NCBI RefSeq assembly: GCF_030538495.1
Contig: NZ_JAUNTW010000006.1
Span: 94,008 to 158,007 of the forward strand
Origin: Paracoccus sp. (in: a-proteobacteria)
GTDB lineage: Bacteria; Pseudomonadota; Alphaproteobacteria; Rhodobacterales; Rhodobacteraceae
Reading direction: 5' to 3'
DNA: 64,000 nucleotides
Part shown: one piece after another, positions 1-9,702 of the stretch
How the letters are laid out: every line of letters starts with the position of its first letter
Numbering within the stretch: position 1 is the stretch's first letter
Notes under the pieces: generated by a model
What the model was told of the DNA's origin: nothing
Seen by the model: the letters and a program-made list of their open reading frames with translations, nothing else
Databases searched by the model: none
Made by a program: the position numbers and the translations under genes

Positions 1-813
1 GGCAAAACCGAACTGACCAAGGCCATGGCCGAATATATGTTCGACGACGAAGACGCCATGGTTCGGATTGATATGTCCGAATTCATGGAAAAACACGCCG
101 TTAGCCGCCTGATCGGGGCGCCCCCCGGCTATGTCGGTTACGACGAAGGCGGCGTGCTGACCGAGGCTGTCCGCCGCCGCCCCTATACCGTCATCCTGTT
201 TGATGAGGTCGAAAAGGCGCATCCCGACGTGTTCAACATCCTGCTGCAAGTGCTGGATGACGGGCAGTTGACCGATGGTCAGGGCCGCAAGGTTGACTTC
301 AAAAACGCGCTGATCGTGCTGACGTCGAACCTTGGGGCGCAGGCTCTGTCGCATCTGCCGGCGGATGCCGACAGCGGCGATGCCCGCGCGCAGGTGATGG
401 AGGCCGTGCGCGGCCATTTCCGCCCCGAGTTTCTGAACCGGCTGGACGAAATCATCATCTTCCGCCGTCTGACGCGCGACAATATGGACGGGATCGTGCG
501 CATCCAGCTGGCCTTGCTGGAACGCCGTCTTGCGCGGCGGAAAATCACGCTGGATCTGGATGATGCCGCGATGCACTGGCTGGCCGAACAGGGTTACGAC
601 CCGGTGTTTGGTGCGCGCCCGCTGAAACGCGTCATTCAGCGCGCCTTGCAGGATCCGCTGGCGGAAATGCTGCTGTCGGGGGATGTGCTGGACGGCCAGA
701 CCGTCACCATCAGCGCCAGCGATGACGGGCTGATCGTGGGCGACCATATCGGCCGGGCGGGCGAAAAGCTGGGCGCGGTCGGGGAAAGCCCGCGCGACCC
801 GACCCTGCATTAA
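1..813 (+). CDS. clpB: ATP-dependent chaperone ClpB, C-terminal part (cut by window edge)
   Basis: The reading frame is open from base 1 and encodes the last 270 residues of ClpB, a cytoplasmic Hsp100 disaggregase that works with DnaK to rescue aggregated proteins. The fragment starts inside the Walker A motif of the second AAA+ domain ([11 protein letters not shown]). It continues through the pore-loop region [13 protein letters not shown], Walker B ([13 protein letters not shown]), sensor 1 (LTSNLG) and the arginine-finger region ([13 protein letters not shown]), and ends with the D2 small domain ([10 protein letters not shown]). Family members are about 860 residues, so roughly two thirds lie upstream of the window. 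The gene converges on the omptin gene, with a shared hairpin between them. Confusion with ClpA or ClpC is unlikely given the [13 protein letters not shown] and DMSEFMEKH wording. Confidence 0.96.
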   Translation, partial: GKTELTKAMAEYMFDDEDAMVRIDMSEFMEKHAVSRLIGAPPGYVGYDEGGVLTEAVRRRPYTVILFDEVEKAHPDVFNILLQVLDDGQLTDGQGRKVDFKNALIVLTSNLGAQALSHLPADADSGDARAQVMEAVRGHFRPEFLNRLDEIIIFRRLTRDNMDGIVRIQLALLERRLARRKITLDLDDAAMHWLAEQGYDPVFGARPLKRVIQRALQDPLAEMLLSGDVLDGQTVTISASDDGLIVGDHIGRAGEKLGAVGESPRDPTLH

Positions 814-825
814 CCACCTGCCACG

Positions 826-853
826 ATCAGGCCCCGGACCACCGGGGCCTGAT
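826..853. terminator. Bidirectional terminator hairpin between clpB and the omptin gene
   Basis: A perfect 12-bp stem (826-837 with 842-853) closes an ACCA loop in the short gap between two convergent stop codons. There is no long T run, so termination strength is inferred from stem stability and position. Confidence 0.7.
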
Positions 854-855
854 GA

Positions 856-1773
856 TCAGAACCGCGCCGCCAGCCCGACCGACAGCGTGGCCGCCCGCAT
901 CGCCGCGCCGGACGTGTCCCATGTGCCGCCATCCCGCGCGCCGCTGACGATTTCGCTGTAAACCGTATCGCCGCGACGGCGGAAATGCTGATCGTAATCG
1001 GCCTGCGCATATCCGGTCAGGCGGTCATTGATCCGGTAATCCGCGCGCAGCGTCACCCCGGCATAGGGCATCGGGTCAAACCGGCTGTCAAAACGCAGAT
1101 TGCGCAGCCAGTGGAAATCGGTATCGCGCGGCGCCACGCTGACCCCGCCGCGCAAGCCCCCGCTGATCGTCCAGTCGCCCAGATCGCGCGCCGCATCGAC
1201 GCCCGCGAAAATCGTCGTATGTCGCTGACGATAGGTGACGACCGCCTGCCCCGCCGGGAAGGTGCCGGTGGTGTCGCGCAGCGCGTCCTCGGAATAGACA
1301 TAGCGCCCGCCATGCGCGGTCCAATCGGCGCGCACATATTTCACCCCGCCATGCAGGTTCAGGCGGGTGCCGTTTTCGGTCGTCACCTCGCGCCCGCCCG
1401 TCAGGGTGAAATCGAAATACTGGTTCAGGCGCGTATCGGGATGGGTGGACCAATCCGACCAACCCGATTTGCCGGTGCCGGTCATGAATGTGGGTTCCCA
1501 GTCGTAATCGGTCATCCGCCCCGTCTGGCCCATATTGGCGACCATCTGCCCGCCCAGCGTCCAGCCGCCATCGAACCGCCGTTTGACCCCCACGGTCACG
1601 GTCGGCACGGATGACCGCCATTCCAACAAGCTCAGCCGGTGATCGCCGTCATAGACAATCTCATCCGCGCGCAGATTGGTGACGCCGAACCCGCCCCAGA
1701 CCACACGGTCAGGCGTTTCAGCCACGGCCATACCGGCCGACAGAATCAGGGAAAGGGCGCAGATCGCACGCAT
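856..1773 (-). CDS. Omptin-family outer-membrane aspartyl protease
   Basis: A 305-residue beta-barrel protein with a signal peptide (MRAICALSLILSAGMAVA, likely cut before ETPDR) and a C-terminal ARF ending typical of outer-membrane barrels. It resembles OmpT/Pla along its whole length, including SLLEWRSS, MTDYDWEP, STHPDTRLN, GGRYVYSED and TGTFPAGQ. The omptin catalytic residues appear conserved: the Asp pair at 89 and 91 (precursor numbering; OmpT Asp83/Asp85) and the Asp-x-His at 219 and 221 (OmpT Asp210/His212). Omptins cleave between basic residues and need LPS for activity. The ATG at 1773 is chosen because AAGGTG lies just upstream and the signal peptide begins there; the frame stays open further upstream, but that stretch is antisense to the next gene. 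An omptin is uncommon in this lineage. Confidence 0.9.
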   Translation of the reverse strand: MRAICALSLILSAGMAVAETPDRVVWGGFGVTNLRADEIVYDGDHRLSLLEWRSSVPTVTVGVKRRFDGGWTLGGQMVANMGQTGRMTDYDWEPTFMTGTGKSGWSDWSTHPDTRLNQYFDFTLTGGREVTTENGTRLNLHGGVKYVRADWTAHGGRYVYSEDALRDTTGTFPAGQAVVTYRQRHTTIFAGVDAARDLGDWTISGGLRGGVSVAPRDTDFHWLRNLRFDSRFDPMPYAGVTLRADYRINDRLTGYAQADYDQHFRRRGDTVYSEIVSGARDGGTWDTSGAAMRAATLSVGLAARF

Positions 1774-1899
1774 GAGGCACCTTTTGGTTAACGCACGCCC
1801 AGCCATGCGCCCCAGATCCGGCGCGGTCAATGCCCCTGCGTCACGGCTTGACCATGTGGACACGCCGCCTCCACACTGCGTCAACACAAGGGGAAAGAC

Positions 1900-2868
1900 A
1901 TGCTGCCGCCCATCCTGCAAAATCTTCGTATTCCGGTCGTGGCCTCGCCCATGTTTATCGTGTCGGGGCCGGAACTGGTCATCGCGCAATGCAAGGCCGG
2001 GATCGTCGGCAGCTTTCCTGCCCTGAACGCGCGCGAAGCGGCGGGCGATGCGCCCCTGCTGGATCAATGGCTGACCCGCATCACGGACGAACTGGACCGT
2101 CATAATCAGGCCAACCCCGACCGCCCCGCCGCGCCCTTTGCCGTGAACCAGATCGTGCATCGCAGCAATGCCCGGCTGGAACGCGATATCGAGATTTGCC
2201 ACCGCCACCGGGTGCCGATCTGGATCACCAGCCTTGGCGCGCGCCCCGAAGTGAACGAAGCCGCCCATGACTGCGGCGGCATCGCGCTGCATGATGTGAT
2301 TAACAACGCCTTTGCGCGCAAGGCGATTGACAAGGGCGCAGACGGCCTGATCGCGGTCGCCGCCGGGGCGGGTGGTCATGCCGGGGTGCAGTCGCCCTTT
2401 GCGCTGATTCAGGAAATCCGGGATTGGTTCGATGGCCCGCTGCTGCTGTCCGGGGCGATTGCCACAGGCCGCGCGGTTCTGGCGGCGCAGGTGATGGGGG
2501 CCGATCTGGCCTATATCGGCAGCCCCTTTATCGCCACGACCGAAGCCCATGCCGACCCCGCCTATAAACAGATGATCGTGGACAGCGGCGCCATGGATAT
2601 TGTCAATTCCACGCTGTTCACCGGGATTGCGGGCAATTATCTGGCTCCGTCGATCCGCGCGGCGGGCATGGACCCGGACGCCTTGGGTCATGCCGACCCC
2701 TCCACCATGTCATTCGACGGCAGCAAAAGCGGCGCCAAAGCTTGGAGCCAGATCTGGGGCGCGGGCCAGGGCATCGGCGCGGTGCGCGCCGTCACCCCGG
2801 TGGCCGAGCGCGTGGATCAGCTGGCCACCGAATACGCCGCCGCCCGCGCCGCTGTGGCGGGGTTGTGA
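1900..2868 (+). CDS. Nitronate monooxygenase (2-nitropropane dioxygenase family)
   Basis: A 322-residue cytoplasmic TIM-barrel flavoprotein that oxidises alkyl nitronates such as propionate 3-nitronate using FMN and oxygen. Recognisable elements are the N-terminal [16 protein letters not shown], the glycine-rich FMN phosphate-binding stretch AAGAGGHAG, and [21 protein letters not shown] followed by DLAYIGSPF. Length is normal for the family. The ATG at 1900 follows a good ribosome-binding site (AAGGGGAAAG). The gene is divergent from the omptin gene and is followed 40 bases later by msrB in the same direction. The family also contains enoyl-ACP reductase FabK-like members, but the wording here fits the nitronate monooxygenase branch better. 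Confidence 0.87.
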   Translation: MLPPILQNLRIPVVASPMFIVSGPELVIAQCKAGIVGSFPALNAREAAGDAPLLDQWLTRITDELDRHNQANPDRPAAPFAVNQIVHRSNARLERDIEICHRHRVPIWITSLGARPEVNEAAHDCGGIALHDVINNAFARKAIDKGADGLIAVAAGAGGHAGVQSPFALIQEIRDWFDGPLLLSGAIATGRAVLAAQVMGADLAYIGSPFIATTEAHADPAYKQMIVDSGAMDIVNSTLFTGIAGNYLAPSIRAAGMDPDALGHADPSTMSFDGSKSGAKAWSQIWGAGQGIGAVRAVTPVAERVDQLATEYAAARAAVAGL

Positions 2869-2908
2869 AACGCGCCCCCGACCCCATATTGGGGCAAAAG
2901 GGGGCAAT

Positions 2909-3343
2909 ATGAGTTATGAAAAAACGCGCGAAGCGGTCGAACGGCTGACGCCGGAACAATACCGCGTGACACAGGAAAACGGCACCGAACGGGCCTTTAC
3001 CGGCGAATATGATCACCATTTCGAACCGGGGATTTACGTTGATATCGTGTCGGGTGAACCGCTGTTTGCCAGCGGGGCGAAATACAATTCCGGCTGCGGC
3101 TGGCCCGCCTTCACCCGCCCGATCACCGACAACGTGACCGAACATCGCGACACCAGCCACGGTATGGTCCGGGTCGAGGTGCGTTCACGCCACGCCGACA
3201 GCCATCTGGGCCATGTGTTCCCTGACGGGCCGCGCGATCAGGGCGGGATGCGGTATTGCATCAACTCGGCCGCGCTGCGCTTTGTCCCGCGCGACGACAT
3301 GGCCGCGCAGGGTTATGGTGATTATCTGGATCAGGTCGGCTGA
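2909..3343 (+). CDS. msrB: Peptide-methionine (R)-S-oxide reductase MsrB
   Basis: A 144-residue enzyme that reduces methionine-R-sulfoxide in proteins. The catalytic cysteine is Cys117 in [11 protein letters not shown], and Cys63 in SGCGWPAF sits at the usual resolving position. Conserved [27 protein letters not shown] and [10 protein letters not shown] are present. The two CxxC pairs that bind zinc in many MsrB proteins are absent (VDIVSG and RSRHADSH in their place), so this is the zinc-less type. The ATG at 2909 follows a GGGGG ribosome-binding site. The 3' end overlaps the convergent RND pump gene by 13 bases. Confidence 0.95.
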   Translation: MSYEKTREAVERLTPEQYRVTQENGTERAFTGEYDHHFEPGIYVDIVSGEPLFASGAKYNSGCGWPAFTRPITDNVTEHRDTSHGMVRVEVRSRHADSHLGHVFPDGPRDQGGMRYCINSAALRFVPRDDMAAQGYGDYLDQVG

Positions 3344-6300
3344 CCGTCGGGGGCGGCGTCCATAGGGGGCCGCACCCCAAACACCGCGCAATACAGCGCC
3401 GGCACAAAGACCAGCGTCACCAGCGTGCCGGCGATAATCCCGCCCATCATCGAAAACGCCATCGGCCCCCAAAACACCTGACGCGAAATCGGGATCAGCG
3501 CCAGCGACGCGGCGGCGGCGGTCAGCAGAATGGGACGGGCGCGGCTGTCGGATGCCTCGAACACGGCGTCCCATTGGCTGCGGCCTTTGGTCAGCAGGAC
3601 CTGAATTTCATGCACCAGAATGATGGAATTGCGGATCAAAATCCCGATCAGCGCCAAAATCCCCAAAATCGCCACAAAGCCCATCGGCACCCCGAACGGC
3701 ACCAGCACCGCGACCACGCCAATCAGCCCCAAAGGTGCTGCGGCAAAGACAATCAGCGACAGCCGGAAACTTTGCATCTGCGCCATGACCAGCACCGCCA
3801 TGATCAACAGCATCAGCGGCACCACGGCGGCAATCGGCGCCTGACTGTTGGCCGAATTTTCGACCGTGCCGCCCACATGGATCTGCACCGTTGGCGGCAG
3901 AGCGGCGGCATAATCCGCAACCGCCCCCGCCATGGCCGCAACCAAAGTCGCGGGCTGATCCTGACTGGCAATCCCCGCCATCACCGTGACCGTCGGCAGA
4001 CCGTTGCGCTGCGCAATCAGCGGCTGTTCCGTGCCATAGGTCAGCGTCGCCAGTGCCGACAGCGGCACCGCCCAGCCCTGCGGCAAGGTCAGTTGCATAT
4101 CGCGCACGGAATCCAGCGATCCGCGATCCATTTCCACGCCGCGCGCCACCACATTGATCAGGAAAATATCATCGCGCAGCTGCGTGACGATCCGGCCGCT
4201 GAACAGCGCGCTGACCGCATCGGCAATGTCCACGCCGCTGACGCCCAAAAGGCGGGCCTGATCCTGATCGACCTCCAGCCGGACCAGACGCGCCGGTTCG
4301 TTCCAGTCCAGCGAGATGTCGCGCAGCCGCGCATCCGACGACAGCACCGCCGCCAAACCTAACGCCGCGTCGCGCGTCTGGTCCGGGTCGGGGCCGGTGA
4401 CGCGATATTGCACGGGTTTCCCGACCGGAGGCCCGACCTCAAGGTTTTTCACAAACACATCGGTGCCGGGAAAATCGGACACGGCCAAGCCTTCGATCTT
4501 GGCGCGCAGACGGTCGCGCGCGGCCAGATCGGGCGTTTGAATCACGATCTGCCCCATATGCGGCCCCGCCGTCGGCACATCCATGGCCAACACGAAACGC
4601 GGTGCGCCGCGGCCCACATAGGTGGTCCAGAACATCACATCCGGGTCGCCCTGCAACGCCTGTTCCAGCCGCGCAATTTCCGCATCCGCCCCCGCAATCG
4701 ACAGGTTCTGACGACCGGTCACGTCGATGATCAGCTCGGTCCGGTCCGAGCTGGGGAAAAACTGCTGTTCGACGAATTGCATCGCCCAGACCGACACGCC
4801 AAACAGGCCCAACGTGGCCGCAATCGTCACCCATTTCGCCGCCATCGTCGCCCGCAACAGGCGGTGAAACCCGCGCCGCAGCCGCCCCGGCCCCGCATGA
4901 TGATGCGCCATGCTGCGCGGCAAAAACGTCACGCCCAACAACGGCGCAAACAGCACCGCAACGATCCATGACAAGGACAGCGACACCGCGATCACCACGA
5001 ACAGCGAAAAGGTAAATTCCCCCGCCGCCGAGTTATTCAGCCCGATGGGAATGAACCCCGCCACCGTCACCAGCGTGCCGGTCAGCATCGGAAACGCGAT
5101 CGAGGTCCACGCATAACTGGCCGCCTTAGCCAGCGATTCGCCCAGTTCCAGCCGCGAGATCATGGTCTCAATCGCGATCATCGCGTCATCGACCAGCAGG
5201 CCCAGCGCAATGATCAGCGCCCCCAGCGAAATGCGTTGCAGGGTGATGCCGTAGAGGTCCATCACCACAAAGGTCATCGCCAGACACAGCGGAATCGTCA
5301 ACGTCACCACCAGCCCCGCGCGCAGGCCCAGACTGACGAAACTGACCGCCAGCACGATCACGACCGCTTCGGCAAGGGCGGTGACGAAATGGCCCACGGC
5401 GTGATCCACGACATGCGGCTGATCGGCGAATTTCGCCATCTCGATCCCCACCGGCAGATCGGCGGCGATCTGCGCCATCAGCGCGTCCAGTTCCGCACCA
5501 AAGCTGATGATATTGCCGCCCGCGCGCATCGCGATTTGCAGCCCGATCGCCGGTTCGCCGTTATAGCGGAACATCTGTTGCGGCGGATCGCGATAGGCGC
5601 GGGTCACGGTCGCCACATCCGCGACATTGAAAAACCGTTCCCCCACACGCAAATTCACCGCCGAAATCGCGTCGGCGGTGTCAAACTGACCGCCAATGCG
5701 GATCATCACGCGTTCGGCCCCCGACTGGACCACCCCCGCCGGAGGGATCGCGTTTTGCTGCGCCAGCGTGGCCAGCACCTGATTCTGGTTCAGCCCCAAA
5801 GCCGCCAGACGGGCGGCGGAAAATTCCAGATGGATTTCTTCTTCCGGCACGCCCAGCAGGCCGGTTTTACCGGCTCCGGGCAGCGCGCCCACGCGTTTTC
5901 GGATCACCTCGACCTGATCGCGCAATTCGCGGGGGCTGTAACCATCACCGGTAAAGGCATAAATATTGCCGAACACGTCGCCAAAGCTGTCATTGAACTG
6001 AAAGCCCTGAAATTCCGGCGGAAATTCGTGCCGGATATCCGCCATCATATTGCGCACACGCTGCCAGACATCCTGAATATCGCGCCCGCGCACGGTGGGA
6101 CGCAGCTCAAGATAGATCACGGCCTGACCGGGCATGGTGACGGACCGGGAAAAGTCCAGTTCGTCCAGTTCGTCCAGCTTATCTTCGATGCGGGTGGTCA
6201 CCTGAAGCAGCGTTTCTTCGACCCCCGCACCGGGCAGAGCCGCGCCGATAACCATGGTTTTGACGGTGAATGCGGGATCTTCTTCCCGGCCCAGATTCAG

Positions 6301-6396
6301 GTAACTGATCGTGCCGGCAATCATCGACACGATCAGCAAAAACCACACAAAACTGCGGTGACGCAGCGCCCAGTCGGACAGGTTGAATTTCGTCAT
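3331..6396 (-). CDS. RND-family efflux pump permease (TriC-like context)
   Basis: A 1021-residue inner-membrane proton-driven efflux transporter of the AcrB superfamily. The N-terminal helix ([20 protein letters not shown]) is followed by a large periplasmic loop, the central membrane block with [14 protein letters not shown] (the family motif with the proton-relay aspartates) and a second repeat ending in [17 protein letters not shown]. Length and twelve-helix organisation are normal. It is the last gene of a three-gene leftward operon; its ATG overlaps the stop of the adjacent adaptor gene by four bases. Two adaptors with one pump match the TriABC arrangement. Substrate is unknown, and no outer-membrane channel gene is present, so a channel coded elsewhere is presumably used. 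Confidence 0.93.
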   Translation of the reverse strand: MTKFNLSDWALRHRSFVWFLLIVSMIAGTISYLNLGREEDPAFTVKTMVIGAALPGAGVEETLLQVTTRIEDKLDELDELDFSRSVTMPGQAVIYLELRPTVRGRDIQDVWQRVRNMMADIRHEFPPEFQGFQFNDSFGDVFGNIYAFTGDGYSPRELRDQVEVIRKRVGALPGAGKTGLLGVPEEEIHLEFSAARLAALGLNQNQVLATLAQQNAIPPAGVVQSGAERVMIRIGGQFDTADAISAVNLRVGERFFNVADVATVTRAYRDPPQQMFRYNGEPAIGLQIAMRAGGNIISFGAELDALMAQIAADLPVGIEMAKFADQPHVVDHAVGHFVTALAEAVVIVLAVSFVSLGLRAGLVVTLTIPLCLAMTFVVMDLYGITLQRISLGALIIALGLLVDDAMIAIETMISRLELGESLAKAASYAWTSIAFPMLTGTLVTVAGFIPIGLNNSAAGEFTFSLFVVIAVSLSLSWIVAVLFAPLLGVTFLPRSMAHHHAGPGRLRRGFHRLLRATMAAKWVTIAATLGLFGVSVWAMQFVEQQFFPSSDRTELIIDVTGRQNLSIAGADAEIARLEQALQGDPDVMFWTTYVGRGAPRFVLAMDVPTAGPHMGQIVIQTPDLAARDRLRAKIEGLAVSDFPGTDVFVKNLEVGPPVGKPVQYRVTGPDPDQTRDAALGLAAVLSSDARLRDISLDWNEPARLVRLEVDQDQARLLGVSGVDIADAVSALFSGRIVTQLRDDIFLINVVARGVEMDRGSLDSVRDMQLTLPQGWAVPLSALATLTYGTEQPLIAQRNGLPTVTVMAGIASQDQPATLVAAMAGAVADYAAALPPTVQIHVGGTVENSANSQAPIAAVVPLMLLIMAVLVMAQMQSFRLSLIVFAAAPLGLIGVVAVLVPFGVPMGFVAILGILALIGILIRNSIILVHEIQVLLTKGRSQWDAVFEASDSRARPILLTAAAASLALIPISRQVFWGPMAFSMMGGIIAGTLVTLVFVPALYCAVFGVRPPMDAAPDGQPT

Positions 6397-7490
6397 GGTT
6401 CCAGCCTGCGGCCAACAATATGACCATCTGTCAATGAGTTGACGCCCCTCAGGACGATTTCATCGCCGGGATTCAGCCCCGACAGCACCGGCACGCGTCC
6501 CGCCATTTCGGGGCCAAGCGTGACCGCAACACGCGTCACCCGCGCCTGCGCGCCGTCGCGCGTCACCCGCCAGACAAAGGCGCCGTCATCGGTGGTCATC
6601 ACCGCCCGCGGGTCCAGCGACAAAGCGGGCGTATCAACCGGCCCCTGACGCGCGCGCACCAGCCCTCCCAGACGGAACGGCGCGTCGGGCGGCAGCGTCA
6701 GATACACCCGGCGCGTGCGGGTGGCGGCATCCGCGACCGGGTCGATCCGGTCCAGAACCGCCGGCACCTGCGTGTCGGCATCGTTGCGGTGCCAGACCGT
6801 GAACACGGCCCCCCGTTCCAGCGCACGCAAAGCGGGTTCGGGCAGGTCGATCACGGCCTCGCGCTGATCATAGGCGGACAGTTGCAGCACCGGCACCCCG
6901 GCGCCGACGGTGGTTCCGGGCGCTTCGAACACGGCGCTGATCACGCCATCAAAGGGGGCGGTCATGCGCGCGAACCCTTCGGCATCCTGCGCCTGAATCA
7001 GCGCCGAGCGCGCCTGTTCAACCGCCGCCGCCGCCGCCGAGGCCGCCTGCTGCGCCAGTTCCAGTTGCGCCGCCGGGGCAACGTTGCGCGCGCTGAGCGC
7101 CTGTGCGCGGTCCAAGGCGGCGCGGGCGGTGCGGTCGTTCACCTCGGCCGTGGCAAGGGCGGCGCGGGCGGCGCGCGTCACCGCCTGCAAATCATCGACG
7201 GCCAGTTCCGCCAGCAGATCACCGGCGCGCACGCGCGCGCCCACATCCACCGGGCGGGCGATCATGCGGCCCAGCGTTTCAAAGCCCAGATTCACCTGCG
7301 TACGCGACTGCACCACGCCGGGCAGCCACCGTGCTTCGATCCCGTGATCGCGGATGATGTCGGACACAACCGGGCGGGGATCGTCCCGATCATCCGCCAC
7401 AGCCGGGATTCGCAGCAGCGCGACCGCCACAAGGGCCACGACCGCCGCCGCCAGCACGCTCAGCCGCCGCATCGTCATTTTGGCCCCCAT
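6393..7490 (-). CDS. RND efflux periplasmic adaptor subunit (second adaptor)
   Basis: A membrane-fusion protein of about 365 residues that links the RND pump to an outer-membrane channel. It has an N-terminal hydrophobic signal or anchor (RRLSVLAAAVVALVAVALL), a lipoyl-like strand pair (GRMIARPVDVGARVRAGDLLAELA), an Ala-rich coiled-coil hairpin (residues about 90-155), the returning lipoyl half (APFDGVISAVFEAPGTTVGAGVPVLQL) and a C-terminal barrel. Two starts are possible: 7490 (MGAKMTMRR) or 7478 (MTMRR). The latter gives the ATGA overlap with the upstream stop that is frequent in this window. It overlaps the pump gene by four bases, implying translational coupling. Confidence 0.88.
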   Translation of the reverse strand: MGAKMTMRRLSVLAAAVVALVAVALLRIPAVADDRDDPRPVVSDIIRDHGIEARWLPGVVQSRTQVNLGFETLGRMIARPVDVGARVRAGDLLAELAVDDLQAVTRAARAALATAEVNDRTARAALDRAQALSARNVAPAAQLELAQQAASAAAAAVEQARSALIQAQDAEGFARMTAPFDGVISAVFEAPGTTVGAGVPVLQLSAYDQREAVIDLPEPALRALERGAVFTVWHRNDADTQVPAVLDRIDPVADAATRTRRVYLTLPPDAPFRLGGLVRARQGPVDTPALSLDPRAVMTTDDGAFVWRVTRDGAQARVTRVAVTLGPEMAGRVPVLSGLNPGDEIVLRGVNSLTDGHIVGRRLEP

Positions 7491-8536
7491 GCGGTGACGG
7501 AACGGCCCGGATAGAGCCGCTGCGCGCCCTGCCCGACCACCATCTGCCCGACCGACACGCCCCCCGCCAGATAAACCAACCCGTCGCCAAATCCAGCAAT
7601 ATCAATTGGTTGCATCGAGACCCGGCCATCATCGCCCACAACCCACACCGCCGCGCCGCCGCCATGGCGCACCAGCGCGGTCCATGGCACGGACGGATGC
7701 ACCGGATCGGGCAAGGTGACCCGCCCGCGCACCGCCGCGCCCAACAGCCCGATATCGGGATCATCCGTCAGGATCGAGGCGCGCAGATTGACCGTGCCGG
7801 TGCGCGGATCGACCAGCGGAGACACTTCGGATATGCGGGCGCGCATGGGGGGATGCGCCACATCCAGCGGCGTCAGGGCCACATCGGCCCCCAGAACATC
7901 GGCCAGAATACGGTCATCGGCCGTCTGAAACACCGCATCCAGCCCCGACAGCGCCGCCAGAGTCAGAACCGGCTGCGCCGCCGCCACCACCTGACCGGGC
8001 GCGACCGATTTCGACACGATCACCCCATCATCGGGGGCGCGCAGAACGGTATCTTCGACCGCGCGGCGGGCCTGTTGGCGCTGACTGTCAGCCTGTTCCA
8101 GTGCCGCCGCGGCCTGCGACAGCGCCTGTTCCGCGCCGTCACGCGCCGCCCGCGTCCCGGCCCCGCGCGCCAACAGCCCCGCCGCGCGGTCATTGGCCTG
8201 ATCGGCCTGCGCCTGCACGGCCATTGCGGCCTGAAACCCGGCTTCGGCCACGATCAGGGCCTGTTCCTGCTGAACCGCGCTCAGCCGCGCCAAGGGCTGA
8301 CCCCGCGCCACGCGATCCCCTTCGCGGACCAGCACCTGTTCGATCCGCCCGCCATAGCGAAAGCCCAGCTGGACGGTGTCGCGTGCCTGAATTGTGCCGG
8401 TCAGGGTGATGTCGGCGGACATGGCGGCATCGGTCACCGCCACAAATTCCACCCGCAAGGGATCGGCCCATGCCACGGACACCGCCCAAAACGACAGCAG
8501 CGCCAAAAACACACCCTTTACCCAGACATCGCGCAT
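7475..8536 (-). CDS. RND efflux periplasmic adaptor subunit (first adaptor)
   Basis: A 353-residue membrane-fusion protein with a cleavable signal peptide (VFLALLSFWAVSVAWA, cut before DPLRV). It has a lipoyl motif (GRIEQVLVREGDRVARGQPLARL), a coiled-coil hairpin rich in Ala and Gln (residues about 85-150), the second lipoyl half (APDDGVIVSKSVAPGQVVAAAQPVL) and a C-terminal beta-barrel. It is the first gene of the operon and is clearly diverged from the second adaptor, so the pair probably acts as two different subunits, as TriA and TriB do, rather than as a recent duplicate. The start codon lies inside one copy of a 13-base direct repeat that may be an operator. Confidence 0.88.
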   Translation of the reverse strand: MRDVWVKGVFLALLSFWAVSVAWADPLRVEFVAVTDAAMSADITLTGTIQARDTVQLGFRYGGRIEQVLVREGDRVARGQPLARLSAVQQEQALIVAEAGFQAAMAVQAQADQANDRAAGLLARGAGTRAARDGAEQALSQAAAALEQADSQRQQARRAVEDTVLRAPDDGVIVSKSVAPGQVVAAAQPVLTLAALSGLDAVFQTADDRILADVLGADVALTPLDVAHPPMRARISEVSPLVDPRTGTVNLRASILTDDPDIGLLGAAVRGRVTLPDPVHPSVPWTALVRHGGGAAVWVVGDDGRVSMQPIDIAGFGDGLVYLAGGVSVGQMVVGQGAQRLYPGRSVTAWGPK

Positions 8537-8610
8537 TTTTTGCCCATAGCGAACGATCTACCGGCCTTCATATGCACAATTAGCGCATGCCATAACAGCA
8601 TTTTTTGCCC
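8533..8610. promoter_or_regulatory. 13-base direct repeat flanking the efflux operon promoter region
   Basis: The same 13 bases (gcattttttgccc on the plus strand) occur at 8533-8545, covering the start codon of the first adaptor gene, and at 8598-8610. No regulator gene adjoins the operon. The repeat pair could bind a regulator coded elsewhere; this is an inference from position only. Confidence 0.3.
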
Positions 8611-8661
8611 GCACTGCGTGACTTATTGCCTAAAACTTTAGCGACTGCCGCACGGGCCGGG

Positions 8662-9288
8662 TTAATCGCGGATAAACCGGCTTTCCTTGATCTGTTCCCA
8701 AGCCCAGACGACTTCGGACAGGCGGTCTTCGTCGGATCGGTCGCCGCCATTCATGTCGGGATGCAGATCCTTGACCAGCGATTTGTATTGCTTGCGGATT
8801 TCCGCGCGGGTCCAGCTGTCTTTGGCTTCCAGAATGTCCAAAGCGCGGCGTTCGGTCGGGGGCAGTTTGCGGGTCGCCTGTGCGCGGGCCTCGGGCGCGG
8901 TGCCGTTGGCGCCCAGAATTTCCAGCGGATCGCTGACGCCATGGCGTGCCCATTTCTGTTCCTGCGCCGACCGGCCAAAGGGCTGCGTCGGGCGTTCCCA
9001 CACGGTCGCGTTGTCGATGAATTGCTGGAATTCTTCTTCGGACTGGCCTTGGAAATAATTCCAGTTGGCGTTGTATTCGCGGACATGTTCTTTGCAGAAC
9101 CAGAAATAATCATCCAGATTGCGCGGGTTTTTCGGCGCGCGATACTGGCCGGGTTCATCGCAGCCTTCGCGTTCACACATCCGGGTTGATGTTTCAAACG
9201 CGCCGGACATGCCGCGCCGACCTTTGGTTTTCCGCTTTTTGTCCTTAGCGGCTGAAATGTCAAAGCCAAACGGGTCGTTCTTGGACAT
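8662..9288 (-). CDS. DnaJ-like J-domain protein with N-terminal Cys/His cluster
   Basis: A 208-residue cytoplasmic protein with a C-terminal J domain: RRALDILEAKDSWTRAEIRKQYKSL followed by the HPD signature at residues 176-178. The J domain is expected to stimulate a DnaK-type ATPase. The N-terminal half has CEREGC (residues 38-43) and CKEH (65-68), which together could coordinate a metal ion. It lacks the G/F linker and the CxxCxGxG zinc repeats of canonical DnaJ. The gene is divergent from bolA across an 82-base gap. The client is unknown. Confidence 0.85.
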   Translation of the reverse strand: MSKNDPFGFDISAAKDKKRKTKGRRGMSGAFETSTRMCEREGCDEPGQYRAPKNPRNLDDYFWFCKEHVREYNANWNYFQGQSEEEFQQFIDNATVWERPTQPFGRSAQEQKWARHGVSDPLEILGANGTAPEARAQATRKLPPTERRALDILEAKDSWTRAEIRKQYKSLVKDLHPDMNGGDRSDEDRLSEVVWAWEQIKESRFIRD

Positions 9289-9370
9289 GATCGTAATACC
9301 TATGCGACTCGGAGGCAGCAGTTTAGGGTATTTTGCGAAACTTGTAAGGTCTTGACGAAAGGGAAATCAC

Positions 9371-9622
9371 ATGATCGCGGATGAAATGGCACAAAAACTG
9401 GCGGCGCTGCGCCCCACAGCGTTAGAGATCATCGACGAAAGCGAATCCCACCGGGGCCATTCGGGCTATCGCGACGGCGGGCAAAGCCATTTTCGCATCC
9501 GCATGGCCAGCCCCGATTTTGCCGGCCTGACCCGGATTCAACGGCACCGGCTGGTGCATCAGACGCTGGGCGATATTGTGCCGCGCATCCACGCGCTTGC
9601 ACTGGAATTAACCGAAAGCTGA
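9371..9622 (+). CDS. bolA: BolA family protein
   Basis: An 83-residue BolA-fold protein, a normal family length. It shows the conserved LEIIDESESHRGHSGY segment, the HFRIRM strand and the RHRLVHQTLGDIV helix with the invariant His. BolA proteins partner monothiol glutaredoxins in iron-sulfur cluster or iron regulation. The ATG at 9371 follows GAAAGGGAAA. Its neighbour across a short divergent promoter region is the J-domain gene. Confidence 0.93.
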   Translation: MIADEMAQKLAALRPTALEIIDESESHRGHSGYRDGGQSHFRIRMASPDFAGLTRIQRHRLVHQTLGDIVPRIHALALELTES

Positions 9623-9702
9623 ACTGTTAGCGATGTCAGGGTTGCCGCCGCCCCAAAGCCCTGCAACAAGACCCCAAAACCGTCATGAAAAGGGAAAATG
9701 CC

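Noticed and set aside
9294-9341. Weak inverted repeat aatacc/ggtatt between the J-domain gene and bolA
   Set aside because: Only six bases per arm with a wide spacer; not distinguishable from chance.
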